64,000 nt of DNA from Schistosoma mansoni (GCF_000237925.1 NC_031495.1:24012872-24076871); one strand, 5' to 3'. Shown: positions 1-12,257, counted from the first letter of the stretch. Numbers and translations: made by a program. The notes: generated from the sequence alone by a model not told the origin.

Positions 1-905
1 TCTAAAAAAAAAGAAGGAGGGCATTACAATGAACGTCATCCAATGCTATGCGCCTACCAACGACTGCAATGAAGACGTTAAAGATCAATTCTATTATAGG
101 CTGCAGTCATTCTTCGAGAAATGTCCAACAAAGGACTTGACCATTCTTATGAGAGACCTAAATGCTAAGGTTGGAATGGACAGCACCGCAAATGAAGACA
201 TCATGGGATGACATGGACTAGAAGAAAAGAAAGAAAATGGTGAGAGATTTGCAAACCTATGTGCCTTCAATAAACTGGTCATAGGCGGTACCATATTCCC
301 ACACAAACGCATTCACAAAGCCACATGGACTTCCCCAGACCACACTACGCAGAACCAAACCGACCATATCTGCATCAACAAAATTTCAGGAGGACGATGG
401 AGGATGTGAGAACCAGGAGAGGAGCTGATATAGCATCAGATCATCACTTGCTGGTCGCCAGGATGAAACTAAAACTTAAGAAGCACTGGACAACGGCGCG
501 GACAACATCACAAAAGTTTAATACGGCTTTTCTTTGGGATCCTGACAAACTCAACAAGCCCTCAGCAACAAGTTCCAGGCCTTTCATGATCTACTCAATT
601 GAGAGGGAACTACCATGGAGAGCAACTGGAAAAGTATCAAAGAGGCAATCGTTTCAACATGTCAGGAGGTTTTGGGCCAAAAGAAGCACCATCACAAGGA
701 ATGGATCACTGTTGGTACACTGGATAAAATTGAAGAAAGGAAGAACAAGAAGGCAGTAAAAGATACCAGTCGAACAAGAGCAGAAAAAGTCAAGGCACAA
801 GCCGAATACACAGAGGCAAACAAGCTAGTGAAAAGGAGCATCAGAACCGACAAACGTAAATATGTGGAAGATTTAGCAATGACGGTGGAAAAGGCTGCAA
901 GTGAA
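1..905 (+). mobile_element. RTE-clade LINE (SR2/SjR2-like), 5' piece: endonuclease region
   Basis: Plus-strand frames read as the apurinic-type endonuclease of an RTE LINE: an N-terminal YAPT motif near base 50, LMRDLNAKVG near 150-178 (the GDFNAKVG block), an IHKATWTSPDHTTQNQ block around 310-360 followed by DHICI, and the catalytic SDHHLL block near 435-455. The reading frame changes several times and holds stops, so the copy is dead. The linker before the RT continues to about base 900 (DLAMTVEKAAS) and resumes at 6563, because a Gypsy element was inserted between. The family is inferred from recalled SR2/SjR2 protein blocks. The 5' end lies outside the window. Confidence 0.85.
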
Positions 906-906
906 T

Positions 907-1124
907 GTATAGCAACTCAGATACAATTGAGTTTGTTTACATCTAATCTGGCTAAGCCCTTTTGTTAACTTATTTGATGGACAGTCATTCATACAATAAC
1001 AGCCTATCTATACCATTGTACTTTTATTATATACGCTTGAACATTGCTTACTGCCTACGCATGTATTTATTCCGCTAGCATTATTATTAATCGCTTAATT
1101 GATCCGATGACTCATGCTTTTCCA

Positions 1125-1172
<48 letters not shown>

Positions 1173-1471
1173 TGTACATCTTAATCCTGTTTACTGCTTG
1201 CCTGCTCGCTCTCTGCTCTACGCTGCACCGTATTGTACACGCTTACTCACTCATTCGGCTCTCACGCTCACTCGCCTATTTTACGGCACTGCTCTTTCAT
1301 GCTTGCTTAACGTGCCTGTAATATTGGATAACTGTGTGTGGTTCAATAATGAATGCAATCAGCCCTTCGTATTCGCCTTCTGATTTATACATCGTTAGGA
1401 CGTTAACGTGTAATGGTTATCAAGACGAACAATATACGAAGTTAGGGATAATATCGAATACCGACCACCAC
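907..1471 (+). repeat. 5' LTR of the Gypsy element
   Basis: The start (TATAGCAACTC region) and end (ATCGAATACCGACCACCAC) recur at 6098-6562. A (TA)n tract lies at about 1127-1167 inside it. The exact left edge is uncertain by about 5 bases, because the two copies differ just outside the shared block. Confidence 0.85.
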
Positions 1472-1826
1472 AGAATTGGAAGCCTCGCCGAGCGAATACA
1501 AGACGACTTTCGACGATATAATCTAATTCCGAAAATTCAAAGCGCTGTATTTCAAATCGGATTATTATCTATATCATAATCATAATTGTGGATTTACTAT
1601 ATCACAATTTTAATTGCACGTACATTATCCCATAAACATTATTGAACTTAACGATAATATTCATAATAAATAACGATTATTCACGAACAATTGATATATT
1701 GGTGCAATTTAGTAAATCTGTTCCATTTTATAAATTGTACCATTTGTTGTTATCATTGTTTTCGTCGATCCATTTCTCTTAGTGACAATTACGTTATATT
1801 TGCATATTATTTAATTTTTTTTATTA

Positions 1827-2640
1827 ATGTCTTTAAATAACGACACAATCGATCTTTCACAGACACCATCCGTGGGAGCTATTAATATTGCTATTCCATC
1901 TTTTAATGTTAATGACCCTCAACTTTGGTTTATTAGACTTGAAAATTATTTCGTAGCCAATCGTATCCTTTTACAGCGACGTAAGTTCGGCTATGCAAGC
2001 TCGCTACTTCCAGACGAAGTAGCAGACAAGGTGCGAGAGGTCCTCACTAAGCCGGATGCGATAAATCCGTACGACGTATTGAAACAGGCAGTAGTAAAAG
2101 CTCTCTCATTAAACGACCGGCAAGCTGTCGAGCAATTGCTCAGCGAAGTGCAGATCGGAGATAGAACGCCATTGCAGTTAAAGACTTACATGAGCAACGT
2201 GATTGGAGACAGAAATGTAGATAAAAATATATCTTACCAGTTATGGTTACGACGACTCCCGCCGAACGTGCAGCAAATCCTTGCTGTTGGAGACAGCGAG
2301 GTAGACATAGACAACATCGCTAAAATAGCTGATAAGATTTACGAGAGAACGAGACAAACGACTCCACAAACGCTCAACTCCACGGTAGACAAAAAAATCG
2401 AAGCGTAACAAAAGGAAATTAATGTGCTATGCAACAAACTAGCGAGCCTAAATCGCAACGACAAGAAAAGAAGTTGGTCGCGTAGCCGATCAAGAGATAG
2501 AAATCGATCATTCTTTAAGGGAATCCCAGATCCTAATATATGCTGGTACCATCAAACGTTTGGGTACGGAGCTCGAAAATGCAGATCTCCATGCAAATTC
2601 AAACGATCCCACCGATTTTCAGTAACGACTACGACAATTA
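1827..2640 (+). other. gag region of the Gypsy element
   Basis: The first part opens with a methionine and carries a capsid-like stretch (FNVNDPQLWFIRLENYF, then a helical region ending near SYQLWLRRLPPNVQQI), typical of CsRn1/Boudicca gag. It is followed by a basic RS-rich segment and the zinc knuckle CWYHQTFGYGARKCRSPC, of C-H-C-C type rather than the CCHC of most Gypsy elements. Family knowledge places this in the nucleocapsid. Confidence 0.8.
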
Positions 2641-2649
2641 ACGCGGCTC

Positions 2650-5600
2650 CCAGGAGCAATCGTTTATTTTATATTCACGACAAAGCAACAGGCGCACAAT
2701 TTTCAGTAGACACGGGAGCGGAGATAAGCGTCGTACCCCCATTGAGCAACGAAAGACGAAATATCGATACCACGTTAACTCTTAAAGCAGCAAATAGATC
2801 CGACATAAAAACATACGGCAAGCAAAGATTGTCCTTAAATTTCGGACGAGGCGCGACATACCTCTGGGATTTTGTCGTAGCAGACGTATCGGTACCTATA
2901 ATAGGCATCGATTTCTTATGCAATTTCGATTTACTTGTAGACTCACGGCGCCACCGACTCATAAACGGTACCCATACTACTTCGATTAGGGGAACACTTA
3001 CAGAAACTGTTTCTATGAATCTAGTGGTAGATAAGAGCCGCAACGACCCACGTAAATTATTGTTAAACGAGTTTCCAGAGCTTTTAAAAGTAACGTACAA
3101 TAAAACAGATCTCAAGCATACTATCCAACACCATATTATAACCAACGGGCCACCGGTTAATGCAAGGCCAAGAAGATTAGACCCAAAAAGGCTAGCAATA
3201 GCAAAGCAGGAATTCGACAAGTTAATGAGGCTAGGCATAATAAGGCCTTAAAACAGCCCGTGGGCATCCCCATTGCACATGGCTGCGAAAAAGAACGGAG
3301 AATTAAGACCATGTGGGGGCTATCGAGCACTTAATAAACAAACAATGGCCGATAGATACCCTATACCATACATCCATGATTTTACCTACAGTATAGAAGG
3401 TGCTACAGTATTCTCGAAGATTGACTTAGTTAGAGCGTATTATCACATCCCGGTCGCTCCACAAGACATATCAAAAACAGCGGTAACAACCCCTTTTGGG
3501 CTATATGAATTCTTACGCATGCCTTTCGGATTGACTAGTGCAGCACAAACATCTCAACGATTTATTGACCAGGTCATCAGAGGCTTACCTGGAGTATACG
3601 CATACATAGATGACTTACTAGTAGCCAGCTCCACTATGGACGAGCACATACAGCAACTACGTCAGTTATTCGCGCGACTAAGAGATCACGGTATTCCCAT
3701 AAACATTGAGAAGTGCGAGTTTGGAAAAGGATCCTTACAGTTCCTTGGACACATGGTGAATTCTCAAGGTATCACACCGATCTCTACAGAAATCAATACC
3801 ATCAGGGACTATCCGTTGCCCGATACACAGAAGAAATTACGACGATTTCTGGGACTAATAAATTATTACAGACGTTTTATTCCGAATTGTGCGGCAATAC
3901 TTCAACCACTGACCGATGCGTTACGGGGACACTCCCGGACATTCCAATTATCAGCAGAGGCAATACAGGCCTTTGAGAACGCCAAGAAGGCACTCAACAA
4001 AAAGACGACACTAGCTAGAAGAGAGAGCGAAACACCATTAGCTATCATGACAGATGCATCGAATGTGGCAGTAGGAGCTGTTTTACAACAATTAGTAAAT
4101 GGCACATGGGAACCGCTTTCATTCTTCTCAAAGCGACTGAATCCTACGCAAACGAGATATAGTACTTTCGGAAGAGAATTACTAGTAATTTACTTAGCAA
4201 TAAAACATTTTCGACATATGGTAGAAGGCATAAATTTTACTGTTTATACGGACCATAAACCACTGACGAACGCACTAAGCGCAAAGCAAGATAATTACTC
4301 TCCGAGGGAGATCAGACAGTTAGAGTTTATTTCCCAGTTCACTTCTGATATACGATATATTAAAGGCCAAGAAAACGAAGTAGCTGACGCATTATCAAGA
4401 ACGACAATAAACGCTCTCGTCCAATTTGAAATCGATTATCACGAATTAGCAGAATTACAAAACATAGATGTCGAGTTAAACAGACTGAAGTCCGACAATA
4501 CAACCTCTCTGGTACTAAAAGGAAATTCAATCGAAGTGAGTATTATGTGCGATATTTCTACGGGCCGACCAAGACCATTTATACCGAAGCCTCTAAGACG
4601 AAGGGTTTTTGACACTATGCATAATATATCACATCCTGGGATAAAGGCCACGATCAAATTAATCAGCGAACGTTTTGTATGGCCAAGTATGAACCGGGAT
4701 ATTCGTAATTGGACGCAAACTTGCATAAAATGCCAAAAAGTTAAGGTACATCGTCACACCAGTTCCGCAATAGGTCCTTTTCGTCATCCTGATAGCAGAT
4801 TTGAGCATATACATATTGACATTGTAGGACCACTGCCGATTTCAAATAGCTTTAGTTACATTTTTACCTGCATTGATAGATTTACGCGATGGCCTGTAGC
4901 AGTACCTATAAAAGACATTTCGGCCGAAACTATAGCCAAAACCTTAGTAGAGCATTGGATTTCTCATTATGGTGTGCCTGCAAATATTACAACCGATCGA
5001 GGAGCCCAATTTGAGAGCCACCTCTTTCAACAACTCACTGAACTCCTAGGAATCAAACGTATTCGGACAACATCCTACCATCCGATGGCGAATGGTATGG
5101 TAGAAAGATTACATCGGCAACTCAAAGCCTCTCTTACATCTGTTATTAGCAATAACGATTGGGCCAGCAAGCTCCCATTAGTCACGTTGAGTTTAAGATC
5201 AACAATTAAACAAGATATAGGATGTTGCCCAGCAGAGTTGGTTTACGGAACCACTTTACGTCTACCAGGAGAGTTTTTCACCTCAAGTAAAAGTGTTCCA
5301 ACTGATTTAGCCAACTATGTACAACGTCCAAAGCAGCATATGAGTAATCTAAGAGTAACACTTCCGAGGCAACATCAACACCGAGTGTACATACCAAAAC
5401 AACTGAGCGACAGTACCCATGTGTTTATCAGAAGTGATAATGTGCAACGTCCCTTACAACCGGCTTACGATGGTCCATTTAAAGTTATTAGAAGAAATGA
5501 TAAAACTATAACGGTAGATAAAGCCGGAAAAACGGATGTAATTAGCATAGACCGAGTCAAACCAGCTTTTATCGAAGCTGACGATCAGCCAGTACATACA

Positions 5601-5745
5601 GATCATTCGAAAATCGTCGAGTCACTGAAACGTGAGTTTCAACCATCAACGACATCGACGAATAAAAACGAGGAGAGTCCAGTAACGACAAGATATGGTC
5701 GAGGAGTGAGATGGCCTCAACGATACATAGCTACGATTTTGAACT
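2650..5745 (+). other. pol region of the Gypsy element (PR-RT-RNaseH-INT)
   Basis: Domains in order: aspartic protease around 2690-2960 (VDTGAEISVV, later PIIGIDFL); reverse transcriptase around 3270-3780 (FSKIDLVRAYYHIPV, LRMPFGLTSAAQT, YAYIDDLLVA, FLGHMV); RNase H around 4020-4400 (MTDASNVAVGAVL, YTDHKPLTNAL, EVADALSR); and integrase around 4590-5350, with an HHCC zinc finger ending CIKCQ and a catalytic core from HIDIVGPLP through TDRGAQFES. A GPY-like tail (YDGPFKVIRR) follows. This domain order identifies Ty3/Gypsy as opposed to Copia. Confidence 0.88.
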
Positions 5746-6095
5746 AATAATTTCTTTCGCATCTTCAGATATAAATTTCTTTCCTCTTCGTTTTGTATGT
5801 GCACATCGAAAATCTTAATATATCCATTATTATATTCAACAAATTTTGCATATTCCAATGTCAATGTATATAAACCTCTAAAAACACTAACACATTATAT
5901 TGATCTGTTATTTTATCTGGCCTCACGCACATATACGAACTCAAGCTTACACGTACTTGTAATAATTCACACGATAGTTCTATCATACATCTTAATTTCA
6001 TAAATTTCGATATTTACTGTCCTGTTAAGTTTAACATTTTTTTATTCGCAAACACAGACACTATTTTGTATCCATGTTTGCTGGGGGGGGTGCTA

Positions 6096-6562
6096 TTATA
6101 GCAACTCAGGTACAATTGAGTTTGTTTACATCTAATCTGGCNNNNNNNNNNNNNNNNNNNNNNNNNNNNNNNNNNNNNNNNNNNNNNNNNNNNNNNNNNN
6201 NNNNNNNNNNNNNNNNNNNNNNNNNNNNNNNNNNNNNNNNNNNNNNNNNNNNNNNNNNNNNNNNNNNNNNNNNNNNNNNNNNNNNNNNNNNNNNNNNNNN
6301 NNNNNNNNNNNNNNNNNNNNNNNNNNNNNNNNNNNNNNNNNTCATTCGGCTCTCACGCTCACTCGCCTATTTTACGGCACTGCTCTTTCATGCTTGCTTA
6401 ACGTGCCTGTAATATTGGATAACTGTGTGTGGTTCAATAATAAATGCAATCAGCCCTTCGTATTCGCCTTCTGATTTATACATCGTTAGGACGTTAACGA
6501 GTAATGGTTATCAAGACGAACAATATACGAAGTTAGGGATAATATCGAATATCGACCACCAC
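6096..6562 (+). repeat. 3' LTR of the Gypsy element, interrupted by an assembly gap
   Basis: Both ends match the 5' LTR. The middle is replaced by unknown bases. The preceding GGGGGGGG run is the expected polypurine tract. Confidence 0.85.
6142..6341. other. Assembly gap (200 N)
   Basis: Exactly 200 ambiguous bases, a conventional placeholder size, so the real length is unknown. It falls in a region where two near-identical LTRs would confuse assembly. Confidence 0.99.
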
Positions 6563-7835
6563 AAATAAAACATGAGACAATTGTATGATACAACAAAGAA
6601 ACTCGCTGGAAATTACCGTAAACCAGAACAACCAGTGAAAAGCAAGGAAGGCAAGATAATCACCAACATTAAAGAACAGCGAAACAGGTGGGTAGAACAC
6701 TTCAAAGAGCTCTTGAATCGACCAGCTCCACTGAACTCACCCAACATCGAAGTAACACCCTCAGGACCTCCCAAACGATGTTGTCCCACCACCAATAGAT
6801 TAGCATGGCCATCAGACAAATCAAGAGCGGCAAACCATCGGAACTACACAACATTCCAGCAGAGGCACTTAAAGCAGACGTAGCAGTAACTGCGAAGATA
6901 CTCCACATACTCTTTAGTAAGATTTGGGATGAATAACTAACAGAATGTAAAGAAAGAATTCTGGAGCACGGGATACAATGGACAGCTAGAATGCAGCTTG
7001 ATGGTTTAGACTACGCAAATGATCTGGCTCTACTATCGCACAAGCAACAACAAATGCATTAGACGACCAGTGTATCAGCCGCCTCAGAAGCAGTAGGTCT
7101 CAATATACACAAAGGGAAAAGCAAGATTCTCTGATACAACACAACATGCAACAACCAAATCACGATCGACGGAGAGGCTTTGGAGGATGTAAAAACCTAT
7201 ACATATCTGGACAGTATCATTGATGAACACGGTGGATCTGATGATGTGAAGACGTGGATTGACAAAGCAAGAGCAGCATATTTACGATTGAAGAACATCT
7301 GGAACTCAAAACGACTGTCAAACAACACCAGAATCAGAATTTTCAATACAAATGTCAAGACAGTTATTCCGTATGGGGCGTGAACCTGGAGAACTACGAA
7401 AGCCATCATCCTAAAGATATAAGAGTTTATCAACAGTTGTCTACGCAAAATATTTCGGATCTGTTGGCCAGACACTGTCAGCAACAACCTACTGTGGGAG
7501 AGAACAAACCAGATTCCAGCGGAGGAAGAAATCAGGAAGGAGGGCTGGAAGTGGATAGGATAAACATTGAGGTAAGCGCCCAACTTCGTCACAAGGCAAG
7601 CCTTCACTTAGAATCCTCAGGGCCAAAGGAGAAAAGGAAGACCAAAGAACACATTACACCGAGAAATGGAGACAGACATGAGAAGAATTAACAATAACTA
7701 GATAGAACGAGGAGGGAAGGCCTATGACAGAGTGGGTTGGAGAATGCTGGTCAGAGGCCTGTACTCCATTGGAAGTATTAGGTGTAAGTAAGTAGGTATG
7801 AAAGTAAGTAGGTAAGTAAGTAAGTAAGAACTTGA
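6563..7835 (+). mobile_element. RTE-clade LINE (SR2/SjR2-like), 3' piece: RT remnant and tail
   Basis: This continues the LINE begun at base 1. The text resumes at MRQLYDTTKKLAG and runs through HFKELLNRPAPLNSP. After about 6930 most of the RT palm is missing: the frame jumps to an ILEHGIQWTARMQLDGLDYA stretch that includes the catalytic box, here YAND where the family has FADD. Downstream blocks (TYLDSIIDEHGGSDDVK; LKNIWNSKRLSNN; a GWKWIG-like tail; EKRKTKEHIT) are typical of SR2. The end carries VGECWSEACTPLEV and a GTAAGTAAG repeat tail. Frames shift repeatedly, so the copy is inactive. Confidence 0.85.
7783..7830 (+). repeat. GTAA-type simple repeat: 3' tail of the RTE LINE
   Basis: Repeated GTAAGTAG/GTAAGTAA units directly follow the LINE 3' end. 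The same junction, in reverse, occurs at 10585-10600 and 62793-62806, so this is the family's tail and not a chance microsatellite. Confidence 0.8.
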
Positions 7836-8878
7836 AATTGAAGAAAGTGGTGATAAAATTTCGAAAAATATTCAAAAGTATATTGCCAATACTGACACTA
7901 CACATATTGGTTAATGGGAAGGAAGTAACTGTTAAAAATCCGATGAACATTGATCTAATGGTAAGATAGAAACTCATTATCCTATTGGCATTTAGTAGAA
8001 TACCGTAAACAGATGTATCATTCCTAATATGTGTCCATCAAAGTTAGGAGATCAATTCGTCCTATTTGACAAAAACATCCGGTTCCTCAGCAGATTCCAC
8101 AATCTGCAACTTGACTGTCCAACACTTACCTATGCGCTAAGTGAATACACTCATAGTAATCAATAAGAAGTCAGTAATGTTGATGTGAAGATAAATGAAT
8201 TCATTCACCTCCCAGTCGTTTTTGTCTTCTGTCATCCAAAAGGGATTGTAGCTGTAAATAATTCCCCAAAATCAATAGCTCATTAAGTGTTCGACATTGG
8301 ATGCTGACCACGTTGTTTAAGTGGACTTGTTTAACTGAAGGCTTTCGGTCATGCATCCGTACCAGATCACGTTTCAACTCGGCGTGGGACACAGCTCCTG
8401 CGTTTCAATAGTCAGCTAAGAACGAACGCCTCTCGATATATTGGTAACGTATCAAATATATCTTTCCTACCTCTTCTCGTCTGACTTCTGATTTCTATCG
8501 GGCGTAAGAAGGTTTTGAATATAGAAGGTACTACTGGCCGCTAGTTGTAAAACTAGAATACCAGTCGTATCCTCAAGATTATAGTCGCTAAAACTCCATG
8601 AACCAACCCCAAAATCAGTCACCAGCCTTCAAGGAATATACTGGTACTTTCTTCATCATAGGAAGGCACACAAAACCGAAATTTCCTGACAAAATCCAGA
8701 GTATTCCTCACGAAAGAATATCTGAGCAACCTGACGAAAAACATACTGTATATCCATGGAAGTGTCTGAAGAGGAACAGACTGCATCACGTTTCATCAGC
8801 ATAAAAACAAACAAAACGTATGGAGTTGAATCGAGTCCTACTTTTATCACTGATACTAAAACCAACAGAACAAGGGAT
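7836..8878. other. Spacer, no gene recognised
   Basis: No exon with splice sites and a recognisable domain was found. A minus-strand open stretch at 8201-8392 (LNELLILGNYLQLQSLLDD) has the look of a decayed dispersed repeat peptide, but the family could not be named. Confidence 0.5.
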
Positions 8879-9344
8879 TGTTGTATCCCGAAGAGAATTG
8901 TGAATGGTAACTTTTGAGGACTATTTATGGACCAATGTAATATGTCTATTTCCTATCGTATAATTGTTATGTAACTAAACTATTCATATTCGTGTTCCTC
9001 TTATCATTAGTTTTATTTTGACCTTTGACCTATTTTTATACGATTCTTGAGCTATCATCAGTCTATCGATTACTTTCCCCCTATTCACAGCCACATTTGG
9101 CCAATAATTGTACAAATTTTATTTTCTATTTTACGGTACGATGTGGTCTGTTTGGTTGGTATATCAACACAGTATGTTTGCAAATAATGATTCATATTGC
9201 CGAGGCTGTTATTGGTGTTCTGGACTTAACTGGCTGGGCTAGGCAGAAAGCAGGACCGAGTAGTACTCAAGACTGATCATACGGCTTTTGTGTATCATTG
9301 CTCTGATCGATAATTCGCTCTTCTCTCATTGGCGGGAATCAACA
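8879..9344 (+). repeat. Solo LTR, plus orientation (unclassified LTR family, copy 1)
   Basis: It opens TGTTGTATCCCG, ends near AATCAACA and matches the copies at 24620, 37361 and 58270 throughout, for example TTCACAGCCACATTTGGC, TACGATGTGGTC, and CTGGACTTAACTGGCTG. No coding part is attached on either side, hence a solo LTR. No clear target duplication was seen. It is old relative to the first Gypsy copy, judged by its differences from the others. Confidence 0.7.
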
Positions 9345-9735
9345 CGTTCATATAGCAAACAGAGCACGCATTCATGCACAAGTTATAACAGGGATAGACT
9401 GAACTATTGTAATTATTCATCTGGAAGTTCAACTTTCAAACACACATTATTATTTGTAGTTAGAATATTTCATAACTCATTTTGGCGTTATTGAAAACGT
9501 CACGATAAAATACTGATAAGTGTTTAAAGACAAACTATAGACATAAACACATCTTCCTTTATTCTTGTACCTTTCAGTTAAGTGATATTAGTGAATTTAC
9601 ATTGATGTTGTTACAAACTTCACACTGTTCATAACCACTTAGAAGGTGTAGGTGAAATGTACTTACATAAAATGGTAGAACAGAATTACTTCTGTGTAAT
9701 ATATATGTGTACATATACTCATAAATAATCATTAC

Positions 9736-9841
9736 CTTCAAACGAGCGTGATTTGATTTCCAACAACAGATCCTTGATTCTCTGATTATCTGGTTCAATT
9801 GTTAATAAACACTGACAATAAATGGCAGCATTATGATAGTC
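9736..9841 (-). CDS. Candidate orphan exon: FIS1-like TPR (mitochondrial fission 1)
   Basis: On the minus strand an open 106-base segment is bounded by a TTGATAG acceptor and a GAAG/GTAATG donor. It encodes 35 residues beginning DYHNAAIYCQCLLTIEPDNQ and ending LLLEIKSRSFE, with one base left over. The pattern Y-x2-A-x2-Y-x3-LL-x2-EP-x-N-Q-x2-K-x2-L-x3-I is that of the second TPR of FIS1, the tail-anchored outer-membrane protein that recruits fission machinery. The expected next residue (glycine opening the membrane anchor) agrees with the exon phase, but no flanking exon was found up to 12257 or down to 7836. It could be a real exon with distant partners, an isolated remnant, or another TPR protein. 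Confidence 0.42.
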
Positions 9842-10589
9842 CTATCAAATAAATAAATACAAAAGAACATTATTATCAAAGAATAAAACAATCATTTTTA
9901 ATTACATTCAATTTTAAGAAGCCAACAGCCAAATGATATAAACAATCACTTTGTAGTTTGGTCAATTTGTTGTCTTTTAAAATATCTACATTTTAAGAAA
10001 TATTTATATAAATGTAATCTGAAATTAGAATTTACATACCATGACTTGTATACTTTAGGTTCGCTACATTGATCACGAAAGATGATGAAATATGAGTTCA
10101 TAAATAATTTTTGTTTTTCATACTCAGGCTAACTCTATTGTGTAACGTGGTAGAGAAATCAAGCACTTATAATGAAAAAACTTATTTCAGACATCAGAGC
10201 AGAAAATCAAATAATGTAAGTCAGGTAGATTCAGATCAGAAGAGGTATTTACCATCCTACTTGAAATATTTAGATGTGAGTCATATTACACACAAAAATA
10301 TGCACCGTATAAAATGAAGGTAAGTAAAGATGGTGAACAATCGATATAATAAGTGTACAGACATCACAAACAAACCAAGTATACATGCGTACAATAGGTT
10401 TGAGATAAATGCAAGTAAAGTAATCTGCATAAAAGTCATTAAATACTTGACCAAATCTCAATGACATTTAATAGCTTATTAATTGGTACTGACAAAATTA
10501 GATTCACATAGGTCTAAGTGAATAGCATGTGACAGCACAGACTTTAACAAATTTCATTACATTAGATTCATCAGTAGTTTTCATCAACC
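9842..10589. other. Spacer, nothing recognised
   Basis: AT-rich, with no convincing exon or named repeat on either strand. A 24-base segment near 10039-10062 (minus) has splice-like flanks, but it is out of frame with the FIS1-like exon and is not called. Confidence 0.5.
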
Positions 10590-11460
10590 TACTTACTTAA
10601 GGCTGTTACCCCTCGTAGAGGAGCATAGGCCGCACACCAGCATTCCCCATCCAACCCTGTCCCAAACCATCCTTTCCAGTTGTTATTCATCTTTTCCACA
10701 TCTGCCTCTATTTCCCGACGTAATGTGTTCTTTGGCCTTCCTCTTTTCCACTTCCCTTCAGGATTCCGAGTTAGGGCTTGCCTCGTGATGTAGTTTGGTG
10801 ATTTCCTTAATGTATATCCGATCCACTTCCAACGTCTTTTCCTAATTTGCTCTTCAGCTAGAAGCTGGTTTGTCCTCTCCCATAATACGCTGTTGCTGAT
10901 AGTATCCGGTCAGTGAATATTGAGTATTTTGTTTATAAATACTTGTAACTTCTTGACGATGGATAAAGTAGTTCTCCACGTTTCAGCTGTACTGTTTTGA
11001 TGTTCTTAATGGAGATTCTGACTTTGATATTGTTTGACAGTTGTTTTGAATTCCATATGTTCTTCAATTGTATAAATGCGGTCCTTGCTTTGCCAATCCT
11101 CACCTTTACATCTGCATCAGACCCTCCTTATTCATCAATGATGCTTCCCAGGTACATAAATGTTTCCACTTCTTCCAGAGTTTCTCTATCAAGTGTGATT
11201 GGCTCGGCATTCTCCGTGTTGTATTTGAGAATCTTGCTTTTCCCCTTGTGTATGTTGAGGCCTATTGATGCAGAGGCTGTTGATACATTAGTTGTCTTCG
11301 TCTGTATTTGTTCTAGTGTATGGTATAGGAGGGCTATGTCATCTGCGAGGCTCGAATTGTATAATTGTTAGCAAGCTATCCATTGTATTCCGTGCTTCGA
11401 AGTTTTCATAATCCAGTCAATCACTAGAAGAAAGAGGAAGAGGGAGAGAGTTTTCATCAA
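10590..11460 (-). mobile_element. RTE-clade LINE (SR2-like) fragment, minus strand, 5'-truncated
   Basis: Read on the minus strand from 11460 downwards it gives RT text: LFLFLLVIDWIMKTS, then a box reading LADDIALL (family FADDLALL), GLNIHKGKSKIL, YLGSIIDEEGG, LKNIWNS, KRKTKEHIT, and [13 protein letters not shown] before the tail. The end is the ACTTACTTA tail (plus-strand sense) at about 10588. It is a 5'-truncated copy, as LINEs usually leave, and carries stops and frame changes. It keeps more of the palm than the copy at 6563. Confidence 0.85.
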
Positions 11461-12257
11461 GATTATAAAATAATCTAAATATCTAACTAAATATTTATTG
11501 TGGAATAAGTTAGTAGATTTACAAAAAACAAAGAATATTTAAGTGAACAATTACTTTTAATAACTTCATTATCAGGCTCTACAGTTATAAGTTCGGAATT
11601 ATTATGATACATTACAAAGGCCAAAATAATGCATGAATCAATGAGTTTGACAATGCTTTATGTTGAAAATAGTGAACGTTTGTGTCTGCTGTTACGACAT
11701 AAATACTTTAATATTGTGTTATTTGCAAATTAGAAAGATCATTTGATAAAGGTCAGAATGATTTGTAGTAGCTTCAAGCAAAAATCATCATAATACATGT
11801 TACAACAGGAAGTAATAATAATAATAATAATAATAATAATGGTAATAATAATAATTATTACTATAACATTGTGTGAATATAGTGTATAATAAATTTTAAA
11901 TAACGCATTATTTTGGCCTAAATGTCTAATTAGTTTAAACAAAGTTCATTTGAATTTCACCAAAATTTATGAAATCAGCTAAAACGTGTATAGAGAGAGA
12001 AAAAAATGACTCACCTGACAACACACAATTCTGAATAAGTAAATAAATTACATTTTGTACAAAATGTTGATATAATCTTTCTTTACAGAAATTATTTATT
12101 ACTCATATACAATAGCAAAGCAGTACCCTCAGGATGTAAATGTAATAAACAGAAAAAGATCAAAGTTCATGCCGAAAATCAACAACGAAAAAATGCTAAA
12201 ACAAATTACTCATGAATCACTCTTGTAACTACATTGATGGTATCAGACGTAAATTTT
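11461..12257. other. Spacer with an (AAT)n microsatellite
   Basis: AATAAT units occupy about 11813-11857. Otherwise AT-rich, with no gene or named repeat seen. Confidence 0.6.

Larger units (their letters stand above)
906..6562 (+). mobile_element. Ty3/Gypsy LTR retrotransposon, CsRn1 clade (Boudicca/Saci-like), inserted in the RTE LINE
   Basis: The parts are in canonical order: 5' LTR, a candidate primer site starting TGGAAGCC just after it, gag with a CHCC-type knuckle, protease, reverse transcriptase, RNase H, integrase, a G-rich polypurine tract (6082-6090) and a 3' LTR. The CHCC knuckle is the mark of the CsRn1 clade. Over the roughly 220 bases that can be compared, the LTRs differ at about 3 positions, so the insertion is young, though no clock is available here. 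The flanks GAAT and AAAT suggest a 4-bp target duplication, and joining the LINE flanks at that size keeps the LINE frame. The coding part is nearly whole, with about two breaks; the 3' LTR is hidden in part by an assembly gap. Treated as a fossil. Confidence 0.9.

Noticed and set aside
10039-10062. 24-base segment on the minus strand with AG and GT flanks, like a micro-exon
   Set aside because: Schistosome micro-exon genes exist, but this is out of phase with the FIS1-like exon, has no companions and such short splice-flanked stretches are expected by chance.
11813-11857. (AAT)n array considered as a LINE tail
   Set aside because: No LINE text lies directly on either side.
12015-12030. 16-base minus-strand segment between TTATTCAG and GTGAGT
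   Set aside because: Not a multiple of three, no recognisable peptide, no neighbouring exons.
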